Assembly: GCA_902762795.1 (NCBI GenBank) | Contig: CACWPM010000003.1 | Coordinates: 108,567-172,566 of the forward strand | Direction: 5' to 3' | From: Fibrobacter succinogenes | GTDB taxonomy: Bacteria; Fibrobacterota; Fibrobacteria; Fibrobacterales; Fibrobacteraceae | Length of the DNA: 64,000 bases | Part shown: piece by piece, positions 55,606 through 63,941 of the stretch | Layout: the number at the start of each line of letters is the position of its first letter | How positions within the stretch are numbered: position 1 is the first letter of the stretch | Program-made: the position numbers and the translations under genes | Notes under the pieces: model-generated | Database searches by the model: none | Told to the model about the DNA's origin: nothing | Seen by the model: only the letters and a program-made list of their open reading frames with translations

Positions 55606-55962
55606 GTTTTCTCCGCGCAAGCGGAGGTGTTTCTTTTGTCGAATACATCCCCAAAGGCGGATGGCTGTTTTCTCCGCGCAAGCGGAGGTGTTTCTATCAT
55701 TGGCAGCTTGACAATAGCCAGGAAAATGTTTTCTCCGCGCAAGCGGAGGTGTTTCTTACGTACAGGCGGGGGAAACGTTCCCGGCTTGGTTTTCTCCGCG
55801 CAAGCGGAGGTGTTTTTGAGTGAAGCTTTTGTTTCTAGTTTTTATATGTTGTGTTCAGAAAAAGCAAATGAATGCAAAATATGTACGTGAAACAAACAAA
55901 GTTTGTGAGAGCAAGACTCGGTATAACTGTAGTCCAAACAAGTCCAAGAAGAAAAAATAACA

Positions 55963-55983
55963 CCTCGCACGTTTTGCGCGAGG
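55963..55983 (-). terminator. Terminator of the map transcript
   Basis: CCTCGC/GCGAGG stem followed on the minus strand by GTGTTATTTTTTC. No gene is seen in 55817-56028. Confidence 0.6.
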
Positions 55984-56028
55984 CGTTCTATATCTCTTTC
56001 GTCTGTAGGGCGTAGCCCGTTCTTTCGT

Positions 56029-56743
56029 CTATCGCGGGAGCGTCAGGATGTCGATGCCATCCTTGGTCTTCACGACGGTGTGTTCCCACTGGGCGCTGAG
56101 AGAGCCATCGCGGGTCACTGCGGTCCAACCGTCAGCGAGAGTCTTTGTTCCCGGGCGTCCGACGTTGAGCATCGGTTCGACAGTGAACACGTTACCGACT
56201 TCGATGAACGGACAACGTTCGTAGTTGCGGAAGTGGTAGACGGTCGGTTCTTCGTGGAAGCCGCGGCCGATGCCGTGACCGCAGTAATCTTCGACGACGC
56301 TAAAGCCGTGTTCGTCGGCGATGTCCTGGATGGCGCAGCCGATGTCGTTCCAGTGGGCGCCTCTTTCGCCTGCAGCGCGGATGCCTTCTTCCATGCAGAA
56401 CTTGGCTGTATCCACGAGTTCGCGGGCGATGTCAGAGACTTTACCGACGCAGAACATGGCAGACGTATCGCCATGGTAGCCGGAGAGAATTGTGGTGATG
56501 TCGATGTTCACGATGTCGCCATCTTTCAGGATGGTGTTCGCGTTCGGGATGCCGTGGCAGACAACTTCGTTGATGCTGATGCAGGCGTAACGCGGATAGC
56601 CGTGGTAGCCCATGCATGCGGAGATGCCCTTGTGCTGGCGAGTGTAGCATTTCTCCCGCGCGGATCAGCGTTTCGGCGGCGAGAGCGCCGGCATCGCGGA
56701 TCAGTTCGATTTCTTTTGCGGATTTTACTTTAATTTTGGCCAT
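56029..56743 (-). pseudogene. map: Methionine aminopeptidase type I, internal deletion with frame change
   Basis: The start at 56741-56743 reads MAKIKVKSAKEIELIRDAGALAAETLIRAGE (in parts) in one frame. The rest, from YTRQHKGISACMGYHGYPRYACISINEVVCHGIPN on (in parts), is in another. About 15 residues usually found between these parts are missing. All five metal ligands are intact in the second part: Asp in NIDITTIL, Asp in GYHGDTS, His in GHGIGRGFHEEP, Glu in FTVEPML, Glu in QWEHTVV. The enzyme removes the initiator Met and is essential when single-copy. Real loss or a sequence error at about 56640-56650 cannot be told apart here. Confidence 0.85.
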
Positions 56744-56870
56744 TTGAGTTTTGAGCTCGCGCTTCGCGCTTTGGGGTCTGGGGTCGCTCGCGTTGCTCGC
56801 TTTGAGGTTAAAATGTTTTCTACAAGGCTCAGAGCACCGAAGGTGCGACCTCATGCCTCATAGCTCACTC

Positions 56871-58262
56871 CTATTTCTTCCAAGCAAATTTGTCTACCAG
56901 GTAGGCCAGCAGCATCTGTTCGTCCTCGGAGCCGTTCGCGAGATCCTTAACGAGCGGGAGCATGCGGCTGATGCGTTCGGTTGCTTTTTGACCGCCGAAG
57001 TGCTTGCGGACTTCTTCGAGGCGGACTCGGGTACGTTCGCTCACCTTCTTCGCGATTTCTTCGTTTGTAAGCGGATCCATCTTGATGAAGTTGATGCCGA
57101 AATCGACTGCCGTCTGGCGCAGGTCGATTTCTTCGACCGGCGTGATGAGCGAGATGCAGAGACCGCTGCGGCCTGCACGGGCGGTACGTCCACTGCGGTG
57201 CACGTAGACTTCGTGGTCGGCGGGGTGGTCGTAGACGAGAACGTGCGTCACGTGGTCCACGTCGATACCGCGGGCAGCAACGTCTGTGCAAATGAGAATC
57301 TTGAGCTTTTTGTCGCGGAAAGCGTTGAGCGTCTTTTCGCGGAGGCTCTGGGCCACATCGCCGCTGAGGGCGCCAACTTCAAAACCGTAGCCGGAAAGCA
57401 CCTGTTCCAAGTAGCTCACGTCGCGCTTGTAGTTACAGAAAATCATGCAGCTTTCGGGATTGTAGTATTCCAGAACCTTGATGGTCATGGAATCCTTTTC
57501 CATCACGTCGCAGAGGTAGTAGCGGTGTTCGAGGTTGTTTGCGATGACCTTGTCGTAGCTGAGCGAAAGGAAATCGGCACCCGGGCGCTGGAATTCGCGG
57601 GCAAGGCTTTTGACCGTCTGCGGAATTGTGGCGCTGTACATCGTGCAAGAAATCGCTTTGGGCAAGTACTTGCGGATTTTCTGCATGTCGGGGTAGAAGC
57701 CCATCGAGAGCATTTCGTCGGCTTCGTCAAGTACGAGGTCGCGGATGGAGAGCAAGTCGACATTGCCGCGCTGGATGTGGTCCATGAGGCGGCCCGGAGT
57801 AGCGACGATGACATGTACTCCTGCGCGGAGCGCCTTGATTTGCGGTTCGTAGTTCACGCCGCCAAAAATGGCGACGGACTTGATGCCTGTACCCTTCGAG
57901 AGCTTTTCGAATTCTTCTTGCACTTGGATGCAGAGTTCTCGTGTCGGCACAAGGATGAGTGCCTGCGGATACGGATGGTCACGGACAATGACCTGCAAAA
58001 GTGGGAGGGCATATGCGCCCGTCTTGCCCGAACCCGTCTTCGATTGCACGAGCATATCGCGGGCGGCGAGCATGTAAGGGATGGATTTGCGCTGGACGGG
58101 CATGAGTTCGGTCCAGCCGTGTTCCCGGAGAATAGCCTTCTGTTCTTCGGGGAGCATATCAAACGTATAATCGGGGAGCTTGTTCTTTGGCTCGATAATT
58201 TTGACAGGCGTTAAAAACGGATTAACTCTTTCTTTCGTTTCTTCTTTAATGTCTTCACTCAT
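56871..58262 (-). CDS. DEAD-box ATP-dependent RNA helicase
   Basis: 463 residues from the ATG at 58260-58262 (MSEDIKEETKERVNP); the longer frame adds the end of the upstream gene's region. Motifs: Q-motif MPVQRKSIP, SKTGSGKTGAYALPLL (I), PTRELCIQV (Ia), ATPGRLMDHI (Ib), VLDEADEML (II, DEAD), SATIP (III), ICTDVAARGIDVDHVTHV (V), HRSGRTARAGRSG (VI). It remodels RNA or ribosome assembly intermediates; the specific family member cannot be named. Lies 22 bases after the outer-membrane protein gene. Confidence 0.93.
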   Translation of the reverse strand: MSEDIKEETKERVNPFLTPVKIIEPKNKLPDYTFDMLPEEQKAILREHGWTELMPVQRKSIPYMLAARDMLVQSKTGSGKTGAYALPLLQVIVRDHPYPQALILVPTRELCIQVQEEFEKLSKGTGIKSVAIFGGVNYEPQIKALRAGVHVIVATPGRLMDHIQRGNVDLLSIRDLVLDEADEMLSMGFYPDMQKIRKYLPKAISCTMYSATIPQTVKSLAREFQRPGADFLSLSYDKVIANNLEHRYYLCDVMEKDSMTIKVLEYYNPESCMIFCNYKRDVSYLEQVLSGYGFEVGALSGDVAQSLREKTLNAFRDKKLKILICTDVAARGIDVDHVTHVLVYDHPADHEVYVHRSGRTARAGRSGLCISLITPVEEIDLRQTAVDFGINFIKMDPLTNEEIAKKVSERTRVRLEEVRKHFGGQKATERISRMLPLVKDLANGSEDEQMLLAYLVDKFAWKK

Positions 58263-58284
58263 AGTGGTGGCAAAGATAGAAATT

Positions 58285-59541
58285 TTAAAGCGTCCAATGG
58301 TATTCAAACCCGAGGCTTACAAAACAATCGATGGTGGATTTGCCGATTGTCGTGGGGGCTGCACCAGCATCAGGCGAGGGGGCTTCGTAAAGGTCTCTGC
58401 CGCGGCTTGAAATTCCGGCACGTAAATCGAGACCGTAATGTTTTTTAAAGACGAATTGCCCACCGATGCCCACTAGCGCGCCTTTGTAGACGTCTTCAAA
58501 TTTAATGCGGTATTGGTAAGCTCTGGAGGGACTATGTTTTTTATCCTTGAGGGCGATGTCTTCAGCGTAAAAAGTGTATTGGAACCCAAGGAAGAATAAC
58601 GGTGTAATGTCGAGCCATGGCGTGATGGGGTATGTCATGGACAAAATGGCGTTGAGGCCGATGTCGTGTTGCCCGAAATCCCAGTGGTCGAGTTCGCGAT
58701 ACACCGTGTCAGACTTGTCCGTTTTCATGTTGCGGTTGGAATAACGGTACATGAGTTCAATGCCGATAAATCCGTTCCATGTGAGGCCGGCGTAGATCGA
58801 AAGGAATGGGTCCGCATCGTCGATGAAATTCCAAAGACTTACGGAATCTTTTGTAATGCGGTAATTGCGCACTTGACTTCTGGTGTGGCTGCTAGTCCAG
58901 TTGTCCGGAGTGAGCGGAAAATGAGCTTGGGAGTAACCAATGCCTACACCTGCCCAAAATTTTAAGCTGGGGACTTCTTTGTATAAGTCGTCTGGTTCAG
59001 TCTGCATTTTGAGGCGTTCTTCTTTGGTGAGACGGCGCTTGGTACGTTTGTCAAAGAAGGTTGCTGCAATTTCATCGCTGAGGGCTACTTTATCACTGTT
59101 TGCTTTGACGATTCCTGCTGCTTTGGGTTCTTGAGCGGTTTCGTCAAAAATGGCAATTTGGATAAACTTTCCTTGAGGTGCAAGGAAGAGTACGATATTG
59201 TCTTCGAGGGCTTGTATTTTGGCTGCCATGCCGGGGTGCCTTGCGCGTAGGTAGTTTGGCTGCAATCCTTTTTCGAGGTTGTTCGAAAGCCAAGATCCAT
59301 AGCGAGTGGTGATGGTGTCGCGCTCCCATTCTCCGAGTTCGCGACATTTGGGCTCGCCAATTCCTGTGTTATGGCGGCGGAGCGAAAGGCAAAATTCATT
59401 GGCGTTGACAGGCGAATTCCCATCCAATGTCCAAATAAAAATTGTAGCGTCCTTCCAAAGCGTAAAACGCGAATCGAAATAAACTTCAGAGGCGCTTGCA
59501 AATGATGCGAGGAATAAAAGTATGGCGATGAACCTTTTCAT
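58285..59541 (-). CDS. Exported outer-membrane beta-barrel-like protein
   Basis: 418 residues with signal peptide (MKRFIAILLFLASFASA). N-terminal soluble region (to about 190), then barrel-like strands with Gly and aromatic residues (FWAGVGIGYSQAHF, LSIYAGLTWNGFIGIELMYRYSN, ALVGIGGQFVFKKHYGLDLRAGI) and a C-terminal strand ending YHWTL. Its ATG overlaps the stop of the lipoprotein gene before it (ATGA), so the two are translated together. Function unknown. Confidence 0.65.
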   Translation of the reverse strand: MKRFIAILLFLASFASASEVYFDSRFTLWKDATIFIWTLDGNSPVNANEFCLSLRRHNTGIGEPKCRELGEWERDTITTRYGSWLSNNLEKGLQPNYLRARHPGMAAKIQALEDNIVLFLAPQGKFIQIAIFDETAQEPKAAGIVKANSDKVALSDEIAATFFDKRTKRRLTKEERLKMQTEPDDLYKEVPSLKFWAGVGIGYSQAHFPLTPDNWTSSHTRSQVRNYRITKDSVSLWNFIDDADPFLSIYAGLTWNGFIGIELMYRYSNRNMKTDKSDTVYRELDHWDFGQHDIGLNAILSMTYPITPWLDITPLFFLGFQYTFYAEDIALKDKKHSPSRAYQYRIKFEDVYKGALVGIGGQFVFKKHYGLDLRAGISSRGRDLYEAPSPDAGAAPTTIGKSTIDCFVSLGFEYHWTL

Positions 59542-60233
59542 TTGACAACTCCTGCATAAAGGTTCTTGCGTATTTTTTGAACCGCCATCTGAATGAGGTT
59601 TGTCAAGTTCGAAAGTTTGTAAGTCGCTATGGGCTGCTGAATTTCATCAACGGCGCTAAAGAGCGGACGTTGCTTTAAGTTGTCCCATAACGTGTACGAG
59701 AAAATTGCGCTTACGTTATCCGGTTTACGGATGCTGCCGCTTTCGTTATGGATAAGTGCATAGTCAAAGAAATTTTCACGTTTCAAATCCGTGCCGATGA
59801 TGAATTCGTGTAAAATCAAGATTATAGGCGGAACATTTCCAGCGGAATCTTTTACCGTAACTCCTTGTTCTGGAATGTGTCCCTTGATGAAAATACGTTT
59901 GTCGAGTTTTAGGCTTTCTTCGGGAAATTTGGTATTTGCCGAGTCTGGTAGAACGACGAGATTGCCGTATGCTTTACGCATTTCGACTTCGAAAATTTTT
60001 CGACAGTGTTGCGTTCCTTTAATTTGTATGCTGTCCGTGCCTATTTCTAGGCGCTTTGCAAACCAGGAGGAACGCGTGATGACAAATGCATTCTCGATGC
60101 CCGTCACTGCAATACCGCCATAAGGGGCCTTATGGTACGCGGGGTGGCTTGCTGTCCAATGATAAGAATCTGCACACCCGGTGAGTATGCAGATTGCAAA
60201 TCCAATGGATAAAATTGACTTCTTAAACGTCAT
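59538..60233 (-). CDS. Lipoprotein coupled to the outer-membrane protein
   Basis: 231 residues; lipobox LTGC (Cys20). YHKAPYGGIAVTGIENAFVI and a later NNLIQMAVQKIRKNLY-like end are seen; the middle is alpha/beta with no family recognised. Its last 4 bases overlap the next gene. The neighbourhood suggests a periplasmic or outer-membrane partner of the barrel-like protein (inference). Confidence 0.65.
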   Translation of the reverse strand: MTFKKSILSIGFAICILTGCADSYHWTASHPAYHKAPYGGIAVTGIENAFVITRSSWFAKRLEIGTDSIQIKGTQHCRKIFEVEMRKAYGNLVVLPDSANTKFPEESLKLDKRIFIKGHIPEQGVTVKDSAGNVPPIILILHEFIIGTDLKRENFFDYALIHNESGSIRKPDNVSAIFSYTLWDNLKQRPLFSAVDEIQQPIATYKLSNLTNLIQMAVQKIRKNLYAGVVK

Positions 60234-60269
60234 TTGCTCTCGTGGGTTTCGCGGGAGAATTTTGCAGTT

Positions 60270-60941
60270 TTAGACTGCTCCCCATTTTTCGCGGTAGGCG
60301 TAGACTCTGTCAAGGATTCCTTCGGGGGCGTTAATCGCCTTGCGGTTTTCTTCGCTTTCGAGAAATGCGATGATGTTGTTGATGTTTACGATGGAATGCG
60401 CTTCGATGCCGTATTCATCCTGTACCGTCTGCAATGCGGACTTGCCGTTTTCGAGTTTTTCCTTGCGGTCTACTGAAATGAGGAGGCCGACAACGTTTGC
60501 GTTTTCAATTTTGGAAAGCGCCTGCATTGTTTCATTGACGGATGTACCTGCGGTAATCACGTCCTCGATGATGACAACGTTTGTTTTTTCTGTGTACTTG
60601 TAACCGACCAGAGAACCGCCTTCGCCGTGGTCCTTGACTTCCTTTCTGTTGTATGTGAAAGTAAGATTCTGGGCGTAAATGTCGGAGAGCTTCATCGCGG
60701 TTGCAGCGCAGAGGGGAATGCCCTTGTATGCCGGACCGTAAAGGTTCTGGGCTTTACCGTCGAAATGAACCATGAATGCGGATGCGTAAAACTCTGCAAG
60801 CTTCGAAAGCGAAGCTCCTGTGCGGAACTCTCCGGTATTGATAAAGTAAGGAGTTTCGCGACCGCTCTTGGTCACGAAGTTGCCGAATTTTAAGGCTCCC
60901 GATTCTACGAGAAAATGGACGAACGTATCTGTGTTATTCAT
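60270..60941 (-). CDS. pyrE: Orotate phosphoribosyltransferase
   Basis: 223 residues. PRPP-binding loop NVVIIEDVITAGTSVNETM, the GPAYKGIPLCAATAMKL loop and FTYNRKEVKDHGEGGSLVG are standard PyrE features. It converts orotate and PRPP to OMP in pyrimidine synthesis. Ten bases after the membrane protein gene and 36 bases before the lipoprotein gene on the same strand, so possibly part of a longer operon (61584 to 56029). Confidence 0.95.
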   Translation of the reverse strand: MNNTDTFVHFLVESGALKFGNFVTKSGRETPYFINTGEFRTGASLSKLAEFYASAFMVHFDGKAQNLYGPAYKGIPLCAATAMKLSDIYAQNLTFTYNRKEVKDHGEGGSLVGYKYTEKTNVVIIEDVITAGTSVNETMQALSKIENANVVGLLISVDRKEKLENGKSALQTVQDEYGIEAHSIVNINNIIAFLESEENRKAINAPEGILDRVYAYREKWGAV

Positions 60942-60951
60942 TGAATAAATC

Positions 60952-61584
60952 CTAGGCTTTTGCCCCGATGAGTAGTGCGGTAACTTCAGAGATTATATTG
61001 TAATCGGTGATAAACTGGATAGCGAACATGGCGAGCAAGCACACTACGCAAAGTACTAAATAGCTGTGGAAGGATTTTTCGAATCCCTTGATTTTTAACT
61101 TGAAAATAAGCCAAACGCCAAAACTCAGGATGGTACTGAAAACCCATGCTGCGGAGGTGCTCAAATCTGCAAGACGGCTTACGGCGAACGTGATGGTGAT
61201 GCCCGGCAGGAAGAAAAACGCAATACTCAAGACAACAAGGAGTGCAAAGCCTACGTAATAGGCCAGTCCGCGGTCTTTCTTGATGATGACCTGGGAACCA
61301 ATCGTGGTCTGTTCTTCTTCGCCTGTCATTGGGTTGACGAACGTCTCCGGCTTGAACTGCTTGTACGGTGAGTTCGATGTCGGTTCCTTGGGTTTCCCCG
61401 GCGAGATGACTTCACCCGTCAATGGATTTACAAGTTCTTTGTCTGACGGCGTTGTTTCCGTGCTTGACGACGGTGCCTCAGTGCTTGTCTGTGCGACTTC
61501 AGCTACGGCTTCGGTCTTGACTTCGCTGTCAGGGGAAACAGACGATTCTTGGACGGGGGCGTCGTTCTTGATTTCTTCGGACAT
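60952..61584 (-). CDS. Membrane protein with NPxTGE motifs, unknown
   Basis: 210 residues. Residues 1-60 are acidic, Ser/Thr-rich and disordered. Two short repeats, LVNPLTGEVISPG and FVNPMTGEEEQT, lie before a cluster of three to four hydrophobic helices (about 108-205). AAGGAG precedes the ATG by 6 bases. Not recognised as a known family. Probably cotranscribed with pyrE, but no pyrimidine link can be claimed. Confidence 0.6.
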   Translation of the reverse strand: MSEEIKNDAPVQESSVSPDSEVKTEAVAEVAQTSTEAPSSSTETTPSDKELVNPLTGEVISPGKPKEPTSNSPYKQFKPETFVNPMTGEEEQTTIGSQVIIKKDRGLAYYVGFALLVVLSIAFFFLPGITITFAVSRLADLSTSAAWVFSTILSFGVWLIFKLKIKGFEKSFHSYLVLCVVCLLAMFAIQFITDYNIISEVTALLIGAKA

Positions 61585-61599
61585 GGGTAACTCCTTATA

Positions 61600-61751
61600 A
61601 AGGTTTCAGGCGATAGGCTATAAGTTTCAGGACTAAGTATTTTGCGTTTATTAGTTAGGATAATTAGAACTTCGAAGTTCGGAATGAGGGATTACTTAAG
61701 ATACAGTTCCTACTTCCTAATACCTAAACCCTATTACCTAACACCTAATAC
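61600..61751. repeat. CCTAAT/CCTAAAC degenerate tracts between purU and the 61584 gene
   Basis: AGGCGATAGGCTATAAG and TAAGTTTCAGGACTAAG on one side, then CCTAATACCTAAACCC and TATTACCTAACACCTAATAC near 61710-61752. Same family as the other CCTAAC-like tracts. Confidence 0.55.
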
Positions 61752-62597
61752 TTATAATATAAATGTTCTGCCGGCGTGAACGAACACGCGGTGTTCTAGC
61801 CACAGCTTCAGAGCCTGCGAAAGCGTGCGCTTTTCGATGTCCTTGCCAAGTTCGACAAGTTCATCGATGCTTGCGGTTTCGGGAACGCGCTGGATGTCTT
61901 GACAAATGATTGGTCCTTGGTCGAGGTCCTCTGTGGCGAAGTGCGCGGTTGCACCGATAATCTTGACACCCTTGTGCCATGCCTGGTGGTAGGGCTTGGC
62001 TCCCTTGAATGCGGGGAGGAACCCGTGGTGGATGTTGATGATGCGGTACTTGAACTCTTCGGTGAAATTCTCGCTCAGTATTTGCATGTAGCGGGCGAGG
62101 ACAATCGTATCGGTATTCGTTTCCTGGATGATTTCGCGGAAACGGTTTTCGGGGATGGTCTTGTCCGGGTTGGACGGCACGTAGTAGAACGGCACACCGA
62201 AGGATCCTCCGACAGGGCCTAGGTCCGGGTGATTGCCAACGATGCAGCTGAATTCACAGGGCAGGTCGCCATCGCGGCGCTTGAGGAGCAGATCGTAAAG
62301 GCAGTGGTCGGTTTTCGAGACGAAAATGGCTACGCGTTCGGTCTTTGTTGTGTCGAACAGTTTCCAGTTCAGCTGGAGGTGTGGACCTATAGTTTCGAGG
62401 TGTCTTTTGACTTCGGGAATGTCGTCCGAATCAATGTCGAATACGGCACGCAAGAAAAAGGTTTCGATGTCTTTTGCTGTGTGTTGCTGAAGGTCAATAA
62501 TATTCGCTCCGGCTTTGGCGAGAACTTGCGTTGTGCCGGCAATGAGCCCTTTTTGGTCGGGGCAAAGGATTTGAAGAATATAACGAGTCATAGACAT
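61752..62597 (-). CDS. purU: Formyltetrahydrofolate deformylase
   Basis: 281 residues. An N-terminal ACT domain (ILQILCPDQKGLIAGTTQVLAKAGANIIDLQQHT, in parts) is followed by a formyltransferase-like domain with NIHHGFLPAFKGAKPYHQAW and the catalytic Asp in ATEDLDQGPIICQD. It releases formate from 10-formyl-THF for purine synthesis. TAATAT lies 6 bases before the ATG and no ribosome site is seen, so the mRNA may be leaderless. Confidence 0.95.
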   Translation of the reverse strand: MSMTRYILQILCPDQKGLIAGTTQVLAKAGANIIDLQQHTAKDIETFFLRAVFDIDSDDIPEVKRHLETIGPHLQLNWKLFDTTKTERVAIFVSKTDHCLYDLLLKRRDGDLPCEFSCIVGNHPDLGPVGGSFGVPFYYVPSNPDKTIPENRFREIIQETNTDTIVLARYMQILSENFTEEFKYRIINIHHGFLPAFKGAKPYHQAWHKGVKIIGATAHFATEDLDQGPIICQDIQRVPETASIDELVELGKDIEKRTLSQALKLWLEHRVFVHAGRTFIL

Positions 62598-62697
62598 ACT
62601 ACAATATTAAAAAAATTGGGGCCTTTTACCAAATATTTTGTAATCTTATAGATAAAAAATAACTAACATTACAGTAATAAATAGAAAGGATTGTAAA

Positions 62698-63819
62698 ATG
62701 GAGAGAATTAAATTGTTCAAATTGGGAATTTGCTCTGCACTTGTTTTGTCTACGGTGCAGGCCTTTGCTGCACCACCTAAGACGTGGGATGCTATTTTTA
62801 ACGCCGAGGGACAGGGCGAGTACGCCGCTGCCAAGATTGATGGAAATATTCGTTTTGGCGAATACACGCATTATAAAAGCGTTCAGCCGGTTTCGTTCCG
62901 CATTTTAGACGATAAGTTTGATTTTTCCGTTGCTGGAAACATGACTGTTCCGGCGAAGTTGGTCGAAGATCCGAACTTTTACGAAAATTGCCGTAATACC
63001 ATGGAAGCATGGGTTTCTTATTTTGACAAGCCGCGTCGCTTTGGAAATGAAGAACTTATCATCAATATTGCGGGTGTGGACTTTGCCTGCGGCAACGATT
63101 TATTCAATGTCCATGATTTACGTATAAAGTTTACAAATCCTCAGGCGCAAAAAGCTTGGAGTACGGAACTCGAAGGCCGTCAGAAGTATAAACGAGAACA
63201 GCTTTCTGCATTCCGTGTTGCTGAACAAGAACATCGCGCCATGATCCGTGATAAGTCCACTTCGTTTACGGACCCGCGTGACGGACAAGTTTATCGCATC
63301 ATCAAGGTCGAAGGCCGTGAATGGTTTGCGCAGAACGTGAACTACAATGTCGAAGGTCATTCCTGGTGCTATGAAGACAAGGATTCTTACTGTGCCCGTA
63401 GCGGTCGTTTGTATGATTTGGAAGGCGCTCGCAAGGCGTGCCCCGAGGGTTGGCACTTACCGCGTGACCGCGAATGGTCCGACATGCTCAAGGGACTTAC
63501 AGGTTGTTTTGATGGCGTTGACAAGTGCGGTAACTTTGCAACGAAGATGAAGGCAACGACAGGCTGGCAGGGCGGTGGCGGTACTGACGAATACGGCTTT
63601 ACCGTTTTCTCTTCGGGCTATCGTAAACTTCTCGGCAAATCGACTGTGCGCTATGAAGATATGGGTGAATACGCTGGCTTCTGGAGTGCCCAGAACGGTC
63701 GTAACGAAACGATTTGGCTTTGGGCGATGGGACGCATGAGTGACCAGATGGTTCGCCAGCTCGTCCCGGCTACAGCAAGGAATAATGGCTATTCTGTGAG
63801 ATGCATTAACGGAAACTAG
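62698..63819 (+). CDS. Secreted FISUMP-domain protein
   Basis: 373 residues, GAAAGG before the ATG. Signal peptide to about residue 23 (VLSTVQAFAA). The C-terminal ~180 residues are the FISUMP (Fibrobacter succinogenes major paralogous) domain: YRIIKVEGREWFAQNVNYN, GRLYDLEGARKACPEGWHLPRDREW, FSSGYR, GFWSAQ, and the end NGYSVRCIN. This C-type-lectin-like domain is highly expanded in Fibrobacter. The N-terminal ~190 residues have two cysteine-containing segments (FYENCRNT, FACGNDLF) and no family I know. Exported; ligand unknown. Confidence 0.9.
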   Translation: MERIKLFKLGICSALVLSTVQAFAAPPKTWDAIFNAEGQGEYAAAKIDGNIRFGEYTHYKSVQPVSFRILDDKFDFSVAGNMTVPAKLVEDPNFYENCRNTMEAWVSYFDKPRRFGNEELIINIAGVDFACGNDLFNVHDLRIKFTNPQAQKAWSTELEGRQKYKREQLSAFRVAEQEHRAMIRDKSTSFTDPRDGQVYRIIKVEGREWFAQNVNYNVEGHSWCYEDKDSYCARSGRLYDLEGARKACPEGWHLPRDREWSDMLKGLTGCFDGVDKCGNFATKMKATTGWQGGGGTDEYGFTVFSSGYRKLLGKSTVRYEDMGEYAGFWSAQNGRNETIWLWAMGRMSDQMVRQLVPATARNNGYSVRCINGN

Positions 63820-63880
63820 TTTAGACGAAAGACGAGAGACTAGAGACGAGAGATTTTTTAGTCTAGCATTTACGAAAAAA

Positions 63881-63908
63881 GCAAGAACATTCATGTTCTT
63901 GCTTTTTT
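63881..63908. terminator. Terminator after the FISUMP gene (bidirectional)
   Basis: GCAAGAACAT-TC-ATGTTCTTGC with six T's after and six A's before. Confidence 0.85.
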
Positions 63909-63920
63909 GTATAAACGAAA

Positions 63921-63941
63921 ACCACCAGCTAGGCTGGTGGT
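63921..63941 (-). terminator. Minus-strand hairpin near window end
   Basis: ACCACCAGC/GCTGGTGGT with a 3-base loop, followed on the minus strand by TTTTCG. Likely ends a transcript that enters from beyond the window; 63942-64000 shows no clear coding sequence. Confidence 0.5.

Larger units (their letters stand above)
48895..55816 (+). CRISPR. Type I-E CRISPR array: 114 repeats, 113 spacers
   Basis: A 28-base repeat (GTTTTCTCCGCG..., with the CTCCGC/GCGGAG hairpin and ending GGTGTTTC) recurs every 61 bases. All spacers are 33 bases by position checks, except spacer 15 (34 bases, 49777-49810). 112 spacers begin with C or T; only the one at 50754 begins with G. Counting that base as repeat position 29 gives 32-base spacers, as is usual for type I-E. 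Repeat 102 (55057) has a G-to-A change in the stem and the last repeat (55789-55816) ends TTTT instead of TTTC, which marks the old end. Orientation matches the E. coli repeat, so the leader is on the cas2 side. Confidence 0.98.

Noticed and set aside
48880..55890. Many long open frames on both strands with repeated FLRASGGVS, FSPRKRRCF and ETPPLARRK peptides
   Set aside because: They are translations of the CRISPR repeat, which has no stop codon in several frames; the 61-base period shifts the frame at each unit. Not genes.
56751..58214. 487-codon open frame on the plus strand
   Set aside because: Antisense to the DEAD-box helicase, which has all its motifs on the minus strand.
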